From an uncultured Butyricimonas sp. (lineage in GTDB: Bacteria; Bacteroidota; Bacteroidia; Bacteroidales; Marinifilaceae): DNA of 59,935 bases. Positions within the stretch are counted from its first letter, which is position 1. Each line of letters starts with the position of its first letter. Below are positions 1 through 8,234 of the stretch, piece by piece. The position numbers were made by a program, and so were the translations under genes. The stretch spans positions 1 through 59,935 of the forward strand of contig CALUMT010000035.1 of assembly GCA_944321845.1 (NCBI GenBank), written 5' to 3'. Under the pieces are notes generated by a model. That model was given only the letters and a program-made list of their open reading frames with translations, was not told where the DNA came from and made no database searches.

Positions 1-1187
1 CTCCGCATCTTTTGTCCCATGGGGCAGATGCAGAAGTCATGCTCTTCATTGTAGTAGAAGTTTTCTGCCTTGAACGGGTCCGGATTGAATCTTGGCCGCT
101 GTTCCATGTGAAAGCGGTTGTATTTGACGTAGGCTTCCATGCTGTTTTCTTCCATGAAGCGGTAATTCTCCTCAGAGCCGTATCCTGAATCAGCGACCAC
201 CGTATGGGCAGGTCTGCCATATCTGTTTGAGAAGGACTGCAGGAAAGGTATCATGGTCAGTGTATCCGTAGGATTGGGGAAGAGTGCAAAATCGGTAATG
301 AACTGGTTCTCGGTACCGATCTGAAGGTTGTAGCCGGGCTTCGTCTGACCGTTGCGCATGGCATCCTCCTTCATCCTCATAAAAGTGGCGTCCTTGTCGG
401 TCTTTGAATAGGAGTTCCGCTCTTGCAGGGTCTTCAGATGATTGTCGTATTCCTGCAGCTTGTCCCTGTGACCTTCCAGTTCTTTCAGCTGCTTGCGTGT
501 CTTTTTCAGCGCGGCCTTTCCCTCTTTGGTGGAAGGTTCGGGAACCTGTTCGAGTGCACTGCGCAATTCTCCCGCCATTTCGGTCAGCATGGCCGGAGTG
601 AATGCGACTTCCTCATTGCTTTCCGATGCTTTCTCCCGGGCGATGGCATCGTCTATCTGTCCTAACAGGACGTGGATCTTCTTCATCAGGCGTTCACGGT
701 TCCGCTCAACCGTTTTTCTCCAGACGAACGTGTACTTGTTGGCCTTGGATTCAATCTTTGTCCCGTCGATGTATTCCACGTTCAGGCTGATGAAGCCCCT
801 GGAAGAGAGCAGAAGTACGACCTGGGTGAACACTTCGTTGATTTCCTTCTTCACCCGGTTGCGGAAACGGTTGATGGTAATGAAGTCCGGTTTCTCGTAT
901 CCGGACAGCCAAATATAATGGATGTCACGGTGAAGGAGGCTTTCTATTTTCCGGCAGGAGTAGATGTTGTTCATGTAGGCATACAGAATGACCTTGAGCA
1001 TCATTCGGGGATGATAAGGGCTGCGCCCGCATTCCTTGTATAACTTCCTGAAACTTTCAAGGTTCAGGCTTTCAATCAAAGCGTTAACCATACGCACCGG
1101 ATCGTTTTCTGCAATATCCGCATCTATTCTTTGAGGGAAAAGCACTGTCTGGTTGGAATTGTAAGGACGAAAATGTATCTTTGCCAT
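1..1187 (-). CDS. IS1182-family transposase, 3' end beyond the window
   Basis: The reverse strand is open from an ATG at 1187 to the window edge, about 395 codons without a stop. The protein begins MAKIHFRPYNSNQ, carries the N-terminal block with RMVNALIESL and SPYHPRMMLKVILYAY, then a coiled basic middle part and the start of the DDE catalytic region (TVVADSGYGSEENY). This order is that of IS1182-type DDE transposases, which cut and paste their own element. A near-consensus -7 box (TATCTTTA, 1206-1213) and a perfect 9-bp hairpin (1204-1226) lie just upstream. The C-terminus is missing only because the window ends, so I cannot say whether the gene is intact. The neighbour at 1787 is unrelated. 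Confidence 0.9.
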   Translation of the reverse strand, partial: MAKIHFRPYNSNQTVLFPQRIDADIAENDPVRMVNALIESLNLESFRKLYKECGRSPYHPRMMLKVILYAYMNNIYSCRKIESLLHRDIHYIWLSGYEKPDFITINRFRNRVKKEINEVFTQVVLLLSSRGFISLNVEYIDGTKIESKANKYTFVWRKTVERNRERLMKKIHVLLGQIDDAIAREKASESNEEVAFTPAMLTEMAGELRSALEQVPEPSTKEGKAALKKTRKQLKELEGHRDKLQEYDNHLKTLQERNSYSKTDKDATFMRMKEDAMRNGQTKPGYNLQIGTENQFITDFALFPNPTDTLTMIPFLQSFSNRYGRPAHTVVADSGYGSEENYRFMEENSMEAYVKYNRFHMEQRPRFNPDPFKAENFYYNEEHDFCICPMGQKMR

Positions 1188-1233
1188 AGTGAAGATAATT
1201 ATGCCTAAAGATACAAAATCTTTAGGTAATAAC

Positions 1234-1263
1234 AAAGCCCCAGCTTGTGAAAGTCGGGGCTTT
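1234..1263. repeat. inverted repeat near IS1182 end
   Basis: AAAGCCCC (1234-1241) pairs with GGGGCTTT (1256-1263) across a 14-nt loop. It lies between the transposase start and the outside of the element, where IS1182-type elements have structured ends. It may block read-in transcription into the transposase. The exact terminal inverted repeat of the element cannot be fixed, because the other end lies outside the window. Confidence 0.5.
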
Positions 1264-1274
1264 GTGCATAAAAT

Positions 1275-1308
1275 AAGAAGGTGTGCTTTTTGACACACCT
1301 TCTTTTTT
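1275..1308. terminator. bidirectional terminator-like hairpin
   Basis: AAGAAGGTGTG (1275-1285) and CACACCTTCTT (1294-1304) form a perfect 11-bp stem with an 8-nt loop. A T-run follows on the plus strand and an A/T-rich tract on the other side, so it could stop transcription in both directions. It marks the boundary between the IS1182 element and the gene-free stretch to its right. Confidence 0.65.
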
Positions 1309-1451
1309 CCTCCAAAATTTTCTCCTACCATAGGTTTACCTCTAAAATAGTTAACTTATTCAGAATAATCAGCCCTTTTCCCCTTCCTTTTTGATTCGCA
1401 TTTAACCTGTTACTAATCAGCATTTCACAGTGAGCATCTCCGTATTAATTC

Positions 1452-1496
1452 CGTATCATTTGCGTATTACTACCATAAAAATACGCAAATGATACG
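1452..1496. repeat. perfect 17-bp inverted repeat with direct repeats
   Basis: CGTATCATTTGCGTATT (1452-1468) is exactly reverse-complemented at 1480-1496, with an 11-nt spacer. The core ATACGCAAAT is repeated directly at 1481-1490 and again at 1493 onward with the last bases matching, and CGTATTA occurs on both sides. The layout resembles a multi-site protein-binding region such as an operator or recombinase site. No gene next to it suggests which. Confidence 0.6.
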
Positions 1497-1652
1497 CAAA
1501 TAATTTGCAAATTAATCACAAATAATTGATTATAAATAACTATCTGCCACGGGTAAGCAGCAGATGAAACACCCACGAGTGCGGGATACATAAAAGATCA
1601 GATCTAACCTTCTAAAAACGGGGATATGTCCATGTTTTGCTAAGGTTTCGCC

Positions 1653-1753
1653 GGGGATTCGCCCAGTTCTCTCCGAATGACTCTCGTTTCACTCACATTC
1701 CCTCCACGTCGGCAAACGAGTGTGGTTTGGGAGTCGTTCAGGACTGATTCGGG
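1653..1753 (-). repeat. dispersed intergenic element, copy A
   Basis: Read on the minus strand from 1753: three 11-nt units (starts at 1753, 1742, 1731; the first is CCCGAATC plus 3 nt), a variable middle with CTCGTTT/AAACGAG pairing, then ATTCGGAG-N7-GGCGAATCCCC at 1678-1653. The same order, with the same 75-nt distance from array start to ATTCGGAG, occurs at 40292-40392. The 26-nt block matches at 22 of 26 positions. The function is unknown; its place just 3' of the helicase gene is compatible with a transcribed 3' structure. Confidence 0.6.
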
Positions 1754-1786
1754 ACAAACACGGCAAAAGGCAAGTTTATTTCTTGA

Positions 1787-3910
1787 TTATTTCCGGAAAC
1801 GGTAGTCATCAACTATTTCTAGCAGAGTTGCCCCGTAACGCTCGGCGACCTTTTTACCGATGCCGGGAATGACAAGTAGCTCCCGGGAATTAGTGGGAAG
1901 CGTGTTCGCGATACCTAACAAGGCTTTCTGCTGCAATATGGTATAGGCAGGCAATTTCAAGCGCTCGGCCTCCCGAGCCCGCCACGTCCGCAATTGGGCA
2001 TACAAGGCCGGATGCAGAATATCCGGGGAGATTTCCAGTTTTTCCGAGGCTGGCTTTTTCGCCTTAGGCTTCACACGGGATGGCTCTACCCGGGCCTTGG
2101 CTTTGGCCTGTAAATAGGCCTTCACGTCGAAACGTTGCTGGATGGCCTGCAAGGTTTCCAGTTTCACACGGACCTCCTCCCGGAGACGTTCCTGGGCTTG
2201 TTCCACCTGCTTGCGAATTTCCTTGTTATCCATCTCGAACTGCACTTCTTCCAGTAAATCGGAAAATATTCCGGAAGTCCGTTCTCGGAAATAAGCCGCT
2301 CCTTTAACCACCCGATCGGCCAACTGCGGGTTATCCGCCCAATCCAACCCCTCCCGCATCAAGCCGTTCAATTGCAAATGAAAACGGTCGGCTATTTCCC
2401 TTATCTCGGTGTCAAAACGTTCTCCCGCCACCCGGAAACGCTCCACCCGTTCCGGGTACAAGCGGGACAGATGCTCCCTCAACAAATGATAAAGATAGAA
2501 GAAGCGACGCCCAAGCAACCCGTAATCAAATTGCTCCAATAAAAGTTCCCGGAAATAATGCTGACGGGCATCCCGGAGCTGTTCCGTCCCCGGCTCCTGT
2601 CTCTCCACCGCTGAAACGAAATGCTCCACCCAACGGTCCTTGATCAAGGACCTCGCGTTCAATGGCGAACTTAATACAAGCCCTTCAAAGGTCTTGCAAC
2701 GACTCAAGGCCACGTACACCTGCCCATGGGCAAAAGCGGCGTTGGCATCCACAATAACCCGGTCAAAGGTCAATCCCTGACTCTTGTGGATGGTTATCGC
2801 CCAAGCCGTTTTCAAGGGATACTGCCTGAAGGTTCCCTCCACCTCTTCACGGATTTCTCCCGTGAACTCATCCATCGTGTATCTCGTGTTCGTCCACTCT
2901 TCCGGTTCCACGAAAATGATTTGCCCGTCGTCCTTTCCCCGGACCTCAACTTTGTTATTTCCCAGGGATACCACGGTACCGATTTTACCATTATAATACG
3001 CTTTTTCAATCGAGGAATCGTTTTTCACGAACATGACCTGGGCTCCCTCCTTCAAAACAAGCACTTCGTCGGTAGGATAAGCGTAAGCGGGAAAGTTTCC
3101 TTTCAACTCGGCCTTGTAGGTATAAGCCCGAGTCCCCAGTTGGACCAGCTTCAACTCGTTAATCCGCTGCGCCTGGTTATTGTGAGTGGTCAGGGTAATA
3201 TAACCGTCTTCTTCCCGGGGATGGAAATCCGGCAGATAACGCTGATTTAATGTTGCCAAAACGGAGGAATCCAGTCTGCTGTCACGCACCCGGTTCAAGA
3301 GTTCCACGAACCGCACGTCCTGTTGGCGATAAACATGCCGCAGTTCAATGGAGACGTATGTCGTCATCGCCAACGCCTTGCTGTGAAAAAAATAAACCGA
3401 TTCATAATGTGGTTTCAACAATTCCCATTCGTCCTCTTTTACCACAGGAGCCAATTGCTGCAAATCCCCGATCAGAAGCAATTGCACACCCCCGAAAGGC
3501 TTGTCCTTGTCCCGGTAACGCCGCAACACATCGTCCACGGCATCCAGCAAGTCCGCACGAACCATGCTGATTTCATCTATCACCAGCAAATCTATCGTAC
3601 GAATGATATTCAGTTTTTCCCGGCTGAATTTATGCGAGTAACGGTTTTTCCCATCCGGGGACAACTGCAACGGAGCTCCGGGGACATAGGGAGCAAAAGA
3701 TAACTGAAAAAAGGAATGTATGGTCACTCCACCGGCGTTAATGGCCGCCACACCGGTCGGGGCGACAACAATCATCCGCTTCGGCGAACGCTCCCTCAAC
3801 CGCCGCAGGAAAGTGGTTTTCCCCGTACCGGCTTTTCCCGTCAGAAAGACGTTCATCCCGGTATTCTCCAAAAAATCATAAGCCAATTCCAGTTGAGGAT
3901 TCTCTTCCAT
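1787..3910 (-). CDS. PIF1-like DNA helicase with HRDC domain
   Basis: A 707-residue superfamily 1B helicase. Walker A is GKAGTGKTT near residues 25-33, Walker B is LLVIDEISM near residue 110, and the later motif TAWAITIHKSQGLTF near residue 370 is the UvrD-C-type motif V/VI region seen in PIF1/RecD2-like proteins. The C-terminal 80 residues (LRTWRAREAERLKLPAYTILQQ, then LLVIPGIGKKVAERYG) are an HRDC-type domain with a helix-hairpin-helix-like turn, which binds nucleic acid. Such proteins are common in Bacteroidetes and probably remodel DNA during replication or repair. A -7 box (TATCTTTG on the minus strand, 3955-3962) supports transcription on its own. The start at 3910 puts Walker A about 25 residues in, as expected. 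Confidence 0.88.
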   Translation of the reverse strand: MEENPQLELAYDFLENTGMNVFLTGKAGTGKTTFLRRLRERSPKRMIVVAPTGVAAINAGGVTIHSFFQLSFAPYVPGAPLQLSPDGKNRYSHKFSREKLNIIRTIDLLVIDEISMVRADLLDAVDDVLRRYRDKDKPFGGVQLLLIGDLQQLAPVVKEDEWELLKPHYESVYFFHSKALAMTTYVSIELRHVYRQQDVRFVELLNRVRDSRLDSSVLATLNQRYLPDFHPREEDGYITLTTHNNQAQRINELKLVQLGTRAYTYKAELKGNFPAYAYPTDEVLVLKEGAQVMFVKNDSSIEKAYYNGKIGTVVSLGNNKVEVRGKDDGQIIFVEPEEWTNTRYTMDEFTGEIREEVEGTFRQYPLKTAWAITIHKSQGLTFDRVIVDANAAFAHGQVYVALSRCKTFEGLVLSSPLNARSLIKDRWVEHFVSAVERQEPGTEQLRDARQHYFRELLLEQFDYGLLGRRFFYLYHLLREHLSRLYPERVERFRVAGERFDTEIREIADRFHLQLNGLMREGLDWADNPQLADRVVKGAAYFRERTSGIFSDLLEEVQFEMDNKEIRKQVEQAQERLREEVRVKLETLQAIQQRFDVKAYLQAKAKARVEPSRVKPKAKKPASEKLEISPDILHPALYAQLRTWRAREAERLKLPAYTILQQKALLGIANTLPTNSRELLVIPGIGKKVAERYGATLLEIVDDYRFRK

Positions 3911-3954
3911 AATCCAGTATTTTCATTAAAAATCTCGCATCGTTCCGTTGCCCT

Positions 3955-3962
3955 CAAAGATA
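3955..3962 (-). promoter_or_regulatory. -7 box for the helicase gene
   Basis: Minus-strand TATCTTTG is a perfect match to the Bacteroidetes -7 consensus TAnnTTTG. It is placed 44 nt before the helicase ATG. Confidence 0.65.
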
Positions 3963-3979
3963 CAAAAGAATCGGGGAAG

Positions 3980-4010
3980 AAAAAAAGGTGCCGGACTCTC
4001 GTCCGACACC
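3980..4010 (-). terminator. rho-independent terminator of dsbD
   Basis: On the minus strand, GGTGTCGGAC-GAGA-GTCCGGCACC forms a 10-bp stem (one mismatch or wobble) followed by seven T residues. It begins 27 bp after the dsbD stop. Confidence 0.88.
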
Positions 4011-4036
4011 CTATCTAAGTTCAAAAATAAAAGACA

Positions 4037-6064
4037 TTATTTATTAGCCCGTTCCTTGTAAGCTTTCAATCCGTCTTGCAGGAATTTCACGAAAGCATCC
4101 TTATCCAGGTTATGTCCGCGGGCAGGAGCCAGCACGTGAGGACGCAAATCCTTCTCGTTCCCATGGCGGCTGTCCAACAAGATATAGTTCGGTTGGGCAT
4201 TGGAATCGAAATTCTTGATCTGGAAGTCAGCATTTTTCTTGCCCAGTTCTTTCTTCTTCTTGCCATCGTAATCGGAAACATACCATTCCTCTTTCGGTAA
4301 TTTGGTCTTATCATCCACGTAAAGAGCTACTACCACATAGTCGTTCTTCAACATTTCCAATACGCGGGGATCAGACCACACGGATTGTTCCATTTCGCGG
4401 CAGTTCACACAACCGTGACCGGTGAAGTCGATGAACAAGGGCTTATCCTGCTCTTGTGCCACCTTCAAGGCCTGCTCGTAATCGAAATAACCATCCAATC
4501 CGTGAGGCAAGTGCAAGAAATCGGAATATTTAGCAGGTTCCTTGGAAGCCGTTCCGGCATTCTTGTTTCCAACCTGTACTCCGCTTTCCATGATAGCCTT
4601 GGCATTTTCACGCACGATACGGTTGATATCGAAGTCTATCGTCTCCTGCGGCGGGAAATAACCGGCCAACGCTTTCAACGGCGCACCGAACATACCCGGG
4701 ATCAAATACACCACGAAGGTGAAGGTGATGATAATGAAAATCAAACGCGGAATTCCGATGTAAGGCAGGTCACTATCGTGAGCAAATTTGATCTTACCCA
4801 TCAAGTACAAGCCCTGCAAAGTGAAGATGGTAATCCAGATTGCGATATAGATTTCACGGTCAAGCAATCCCCAGTGGTAAGTCTGGTCGGCAACCATCAG
4901 GAACTTGAATCCCAATGCCACCTCGATGAATCCCAATACCACCTTCACGGAGTTCAACCAACCACCGGATTTCGGCAGATTGTTCAACTTGGACGGGAAA
5001 AAGGCAAAGAAACCGAAAGGCAATGCCACGGCGATGGAGAATCCCAACATACCGACAATCGGACGCAGGATAGAACCGCGGGCAGCTTCTACCAATACTG
5101 TTCCCACGATAGGAGCTGTACAAGAGAAAGAAACCAATACCAAGGTAAATGCCATGAAGAAGGCTCCCACGAATCCACCTTTATCTGCCTGCTTGTCTGA
5201 TTTATTTACCAACCAAGACGGTAACACGATCTCGAATGCTCCAAAGAAAGAAGCAGCGAAAATCATGAAGATAATGAAGAACAAGATATTAGGAATCCAG
5301 TTCGTACTCAACCAGTTGATAAAGTCCGGTCCCAAGAAGATAGCAATGATCAAACCAAGAGCCGTGTAAATGGCAATGATAGATAAAGAAAAGAATAAAG
5401 CTTTGGCTTTGGCCTTAGCCTTGTTGGTATCCCCATGCATGAAGAAGGATACGGTCATCGGAATCATCGGGAACACGCAAGGCATTACCACGGCAGCCAA
5501 ACCTCCGGCAAAAGCCACCCAGAAGAATATCCACAAGGAATCATCCTCTTTAGCCGTTTCAGAAGAAGCAGCGGCGGTTTCATCAGCAGGTGCAACCTCA
5601 GCCGTTTTTCCATCGCTGATTTTAAAAGAGAAATCCTTGTTCAATTGCACGCAGCTTTCTTTGCAAGCCTGGTATTCCACCGTACCCGTGATCGTGGAAA
5701 CGGAAGCATCCGTCACTTTCACTTTCTGCGTGAAGGTACATGAATTCTCAAAATACCATTCATCCACTTTAAAAATATCATTGAACTGCTTGCTCGGTTC
5801 TGTCTCCGTCATCTCTCCAACGAGTTCAATTCCTTTTCCAACCTCGTTAAAAGTGAAAGATGTCGGCATGGCTCCCCCAGCCGGAGTGTGCATGGAATAC
5901 ATGTGCCAACCGGCCTCGATGGTGGCCTTGAAGGTCAACGTGTATTCATTGTCCCCCGTTTTTTCATGAGTAAAATTCCAGCTCACCGGATCGGCCATTT
6001 GGGCAATCGCCGAATATGCCCCCACCAGTAAAGCGAAAACAAAAGTCAATAATCCCTTTTTCAT
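4037..6064 (-). CDS. dsbD: thiol:disulfide interchange protein DsbD
   Basis: A 675-residue inner-membrane reductase that carries electrons from cytoplasmic thioredoxin to periplasmic thiol proteins. A signal peptide (MKKGLLTFVFALLVGAYSAIAQ) leads into the N-terminal periplasmic domain with the CKESC pair near residues 134 and 138. The central membrane domain has about eight helices and the two redox cysteines in MPCVFPMIPM and SFSCTAPIVG. The C-terminal thioredoxin-like domain carries GCVNC (Cys552, Cys555). All three redox pairs of the family are present, so it should be active. It has its own promoter (overlapping the upstream rng terminator) and its own terminator, so it is monocistronic. 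Confidence 0.95.
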   Translation of the reverse strand: MKKGLLTFVFALLVGAYSAIAQMADPVSWNFTHEKTGDNEYTLTFKATIEAGWHMYSMHTPAGGAMPTSFTFNEVGKGIELVGEMTETEPSKQFNDIFKVDEWYFENSCTFTQKVKVTDASVSTITGTVEYQACKESCVQLNKDFSFKISDGKTAEVAPADETAAASSETAKEDDSLWIFFWVAFAGGLAAVVMPCVFPMIPMTVSFFMHGDTNKAKAKAKALFFSLSIIAIYTALGLIIAIFLGPDFINWLSTNWIPNILFFIIFMIFAASFFGAFEIVLPSWLVNKSDKQADKGGFVGAFFMAFTLVLVSFSCTAPIVGTVLVEAARGSILRPIVGMLGFSIAVALPFGFFAFFPSKLNNLPKSGGWLNSVKVVLGFIEVALGFKFLMVADQTYHWGLLDREIYIAIWITIFTLQGLYLMGKIKFAHDSDLPYIGIPRLIFIIITFTFVVYLIPGMFGAPLKALAGYFPPQETIDFDINRIVRENAKAIMESGVQVGNKNAGTASKEPAKYSDFLHLPHGLDGYFDYEQALKVAQEQDKPLFIDFTGHGCVNCREMEQSVWSDPRVLEMLKNDYVVVALYVDDKTKLPKEEWYVSDYDGKKKKELGKKNADFQIKNFDSNAQPNYILLDSRHGNEKDLRPHVLAPARGHNLDKDAFVKFLQDGLKAYKERANK

Positions 6065-6136
6065 AAAAACACATTTATATTAAAACATCAATTAATTTCA
6101 TCCACGAAATCGAATGCAACTCTCGCAAACGACGGG

Positions 6137-6178
6137 CAAAAATACGATTAATTCGCTTTTAACCGAACTAATCGTATT
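6137..6178 (-). terminator. rng terminator overlapping the dsbD -7 box
   Basis: On the minus strand, AATACGATTAGTTCG (6178-6164) pairs with CGAATTAATCGTATT (6155-6141), 14 of 15 positions, with an 8-nt loop, and runs into TTTTTG. This is a good intrinsic terminator for rng, whose stop is 32 bp upstream. The last bases of the second arm plus the T-tract spell TATTTTTG (6144-6137), a perfect -7 box for dsbD, whose ATG is at 6064. Terminator and promoter share the same DNA. Confidence 0.75.
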
Positions 6179-6209
6179 ATTTTTAACATCGTTTTAAGAG
6201 GAAGTGACC

Positions 6210-7766
6210 TCAATCGTTATTTTCCTCAATCTCCCGGTTAAAACGATTAAAGAACTTATACTCATAAATATAGTACGAAGGGACCCCCAATACTTTCAAG
6301 CGGATATGGTATTTACGGGCCCATTTCCAGCGCAAAGACCAAAACCCTTTCTTCAGATAAGCCTCAATAAAGGGGTGCACCTTCAATACCAAACCATGTA
6401 TTTTCTTTTCTTTCGCCAGGTATTCCAGCTTATCCTCTATCTTATCAATAAGCAAAATCGCCGCCTCCGCCTTACCCGTACCATGGCACACGGGACAGGT
6501 TTCCGTTGTCGTCACGGTCATTTCAGGCCGTACGCGCTGACGGGTGATTTGCATCAACCCGAATTTACTCAAAGGCAATATCGTGTGTTTCGCCCGGTCG
6601 GTCTCCATGGCGGCCTTCATTTTCTCGAACAATTTTTGGCGATTCTCGGCCAATTGCATATCGATATAATCGATCACAATAATTCCCCCCATATCCCGTA
6701 ATTGCAATTGCCGGGCTACTTCTTCCGCCGCTGCCAGATTCACTTCCAATGCATTCGTCTCCTGGTCGTCACCCAATTTCACCCGATTACCGCTGTTCAC
6801 ATCTATCACGTGAAAAGCTTCCGTGTGCTCGATGATCAAATAAGCACCGTTTTTGAAAGAAACTGTCCGTCCCAATGAAGTCTTTATTTGTTTGTCTACC
6901 CCGAAGTGATCAAAGATCGGTACCTCCGTGGTAACGAATTTCACGATATCCTCTTTCTCCGGGGCTATCGTGCTGATATATTTTTTAATTTCCTTACTTA
7001 ATGCTAAATCGTTGACGTATATATTCTCGAAAGAAGGATTCAATATGTCCCGGAGAAAGGCCGTTGTCCGGTCCAATTCCCCCAGTATCAATTTCGGAGG
7101 TTCAATTTCCCGCAAATGCTTGAAAGCCGTCTCAAACCGATCAACCAATTCGGTCAGCTCACTGTCAAACAGTTCCGCATTTTTCCCTTCCGCCACGGTA
7201 CGGACAATCACCCCGTAATTTTTAGGACGAATGCTTTCAATCAGACGTTTCAGGCGTTTCCGTTCTTCCGAGGATTTAATCTTTTGCGACACGGATACTT
7301 TATCCGAAAATGGCATCAACACCAAATGACGTCCCGCGATACTCAACTCGGAGGTCAAGCGCGGTCCTTTCGTGGAGATAGGTTCCTTGGCAACCTGTAC
7401 CACCACGTATTGTCCCACGGTAAGTACATCCGCAATCTTTCCGTTTTTATCGATTTCCGGTTCCATCTTCAGCTTGGAAACCGGCATTCCTTTACGCGCG
7501 ATGCATTGTTTTATATAGGAGTCCAACGTATGAAACTGGGGACTTAAATCCAGGTAATGCAAAAAGGCATCTTTCTCGTACCCCACGTTGACAAAGGCAG
7601 CATTGAGTCCGGGCATTATCTTTTTCACCTTACCGTAATAGATATCTCCCACCGTAAACTTAACACTAGTCTTCTCTGTTGTCAATTCCGCTAACCGCTT
7701 ATTTTTCAACAAAGCTATCACTATTTCTTCCGCCCTAACATCTATGACTAACTCTGTGTTCACCAC
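6210..7766 (-). CDS. rng: ribonuclease G (Rne/Rng family)
   Basis: A 518-residue endoribonuclease of the RNase E/G family, acting in rRNA maturation and mRNA decay. An S1-like RNA-binding region spans about residues 35-120 (GDIYYGKVKKIMPGLNAAFV). The DNase I-like catalytic core has the magnesium-binding aspartates in FHVIDVNSGN and IVIDYIDM. The Zn-link motif CPVC, needed for dimerisation, follows at about residue 425. The length fits RNase G rather than the longer RNase E. There is no ATG near the N-terminus: two consecutive GTG codons (7766 and 7763) are the only sensible starts. The 29-residue gene lies upstream, with a hairpin between them. Confidence 0.93.
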   Translation of the reverse strand: MVNTELVIDVRAEEIVIALLKNKRLAELTTEKTSVKFTVGDIYYGKVKKIMPGLNAAFVNVGYEKDAFLHYLDLSPQFHTLDSYIKQCIARKGMPVSKLKMEPEIDKNGKIADVLTVGQYVVVQVAKEPISTKGPRLTSELSIAGRHLVLMPFSDKVSVSQKIKSSEERKRLKRLIESIRPKNYGVIVRTVAEGKNAELFDSELTELVDRFETAFKHLREIEPPKLILGELDRTTAFLRDILNPSFENIYVNDLALSKEIKKYISTIAPEKEDIVKFVTTEVPIFDHFGVDKQIKTSLGRTVSFKNGAYLIIEHTEAFHVIDVNSGNRVKLGDDQETNALEVNLAAAEEVARQLQLRDMGGIIVIDYIDMQLAENRQKLFEKMKAAMETDRAKHTILPLSKFGLMQITRQRVRPEMTVTTTETCPVCHGTGKAEAAILLIDKIEDKLEYLAKEKKIHGLVLKVHPFIEAYLKKGFWSLRWKWARKYHIRLKVLGVPSYYIYEYKFFNRFNREIEENND

Positions 7767-7791
7767 CTAAACAATTAATAACATTAAACAA

Positions 7792-7823
7792 ATAAACCTA
7801 AAGGCTATAGCCCTTAGGTTTAT
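7792..7823. terminator. hairpin between the small basic gene and rng
   Basis: AAACCTAAAGGC and GCCCTTAGGTTT pair with one mismatch around a short TATA loop, at about 7794-7821. It lies 20 bp after the small gene on the minus strand and is followed there by ATTTG rather than a long T-run. It is therefore either a weak terminator or a leader structure for rng. Confidence 0.5.
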
Positions 7824-7844
7824 ATCTTAACTCACAAACGATGA

Positions 7845-7934
7845 CTACTTCTTCTTATGTCTGTTCTTTCTCAGTCTTTTTTTCCGTTTGTGAGTAGCCA
7901 TCTTATGTCTTTTTCTTTTTTTTCCGCTTGGCAT
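7845..7934 (-). CDS. 29-residue very basic protein, AURKAIP1/COX24-like
   Basis: The minus-strand frame reads ATG at 7934 to TAG at 7847-7845 and encodes 29 residues, almost all Lys, Arg or His. The start is MPSGKKRKRHKM and the end KNRHKKK. This short KR-rich form with the KRKKRLRKNRHKKK-type core matches what I know of the small Bacteroidetes proteins annotated as AURKAIP1/COX24 domain (DUF1713), whose mitochondrial relative is a ribosomal small-subunit protein. A role on the ribosome is therefore likely, though inferred. It sits between HU (15 bp upstream) and rng, in a translation/RNA neighbourhood. An alternative ATG at codon 12 would give an 18-residue product; the conserved MPSGKK start argues for the longer one. 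Confidence 0.8.
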   Translation of the reverse strand: MPSGKKRKRHKMATHKRKKRLRKNRHKKK

Positions 7935-7949
7935 AACCTACTCCTTTCT

Positions 7950-8234
7950 TTATTTTACTTTAGTTTTAACGTCATTTACAAAACTCTTTGACGGTTTAAA
8001 TGAGGGAATGAAGTGTTCCGGTATCTTGATCGTCACATTCTTAGAAATATTACGAGCGGTCTTCTCAGCTCTTTTCTTTACCACGAAAGAACCGAACCCT
8101 CTCAAATAAACGTTCTTTCCTTCTATCACAGAACCCTTAATTGCTTCCATGAACGCCTCTACAGTTGTTTGTACCGCAACTTTCTCGATACCTGTCGTTC
8201 TTGAAATCTCGTTAACAATATCCGCCTTTGTCAT
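7950..8234 (-). CDS. HU/IHF-family DNA-binding protein
   Basis: 94 residues, the usual HU/IHF length. The N-terminal helices (MTKADIVNEISRTTGIEK) form the dimer body, GFGSFVVKKR starts the beta arms, and IPEHFIPSFKPSKSF ends the DNA-embracing arm. The arm sequence NVTIKIPEHFIPSFKPS is closer to the IHF-beta-like class of Bacteroidetes than to E. coli HU. It bends and compacts DNA as a dimer. A perfect -7 box (minus-strand TATATTTG, 8293-8300) lies 58 nt before the ATG. The gene is divergent from ssb. Confidence 0.95.
   Translation of the reverse strand: MTKADIVNEISRTTGIEKVAVQTTVEAFMEAIKGSVIEGKNVYLRGFGSFVVKKRAEKTARNISKNVTIKIPEHFIPSFKPSKSFVNDVKTKVK

Larger units (their letters stand above)
1309..1786. 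other. gene-free stretch with two repeat structures
   Basis: No convincing reading frame is seen on either strand. The left half is AT-rich and holds a 17-bp inverted repeat (1452-1496). The right half is GC-richer and holds one copy of a dispersed intergenic element (1653-1753) immediately before the 3' end of the helicase gene. No clear terminator for the helicase was found here apart from these structures. Confidence 0.6.

Noticed and set aside
404-1043. Several plus-strand frames of 62-141 codons
   Set aside because: They are antisense to the IS1182 transposase, which has clear family motifs.
4385-5200. 271-codon plus-strand frame inside dsbD
   Set aside because: Antisense shadow; it carries no signal or motif and sits over conserved membrane helices of DsbD.
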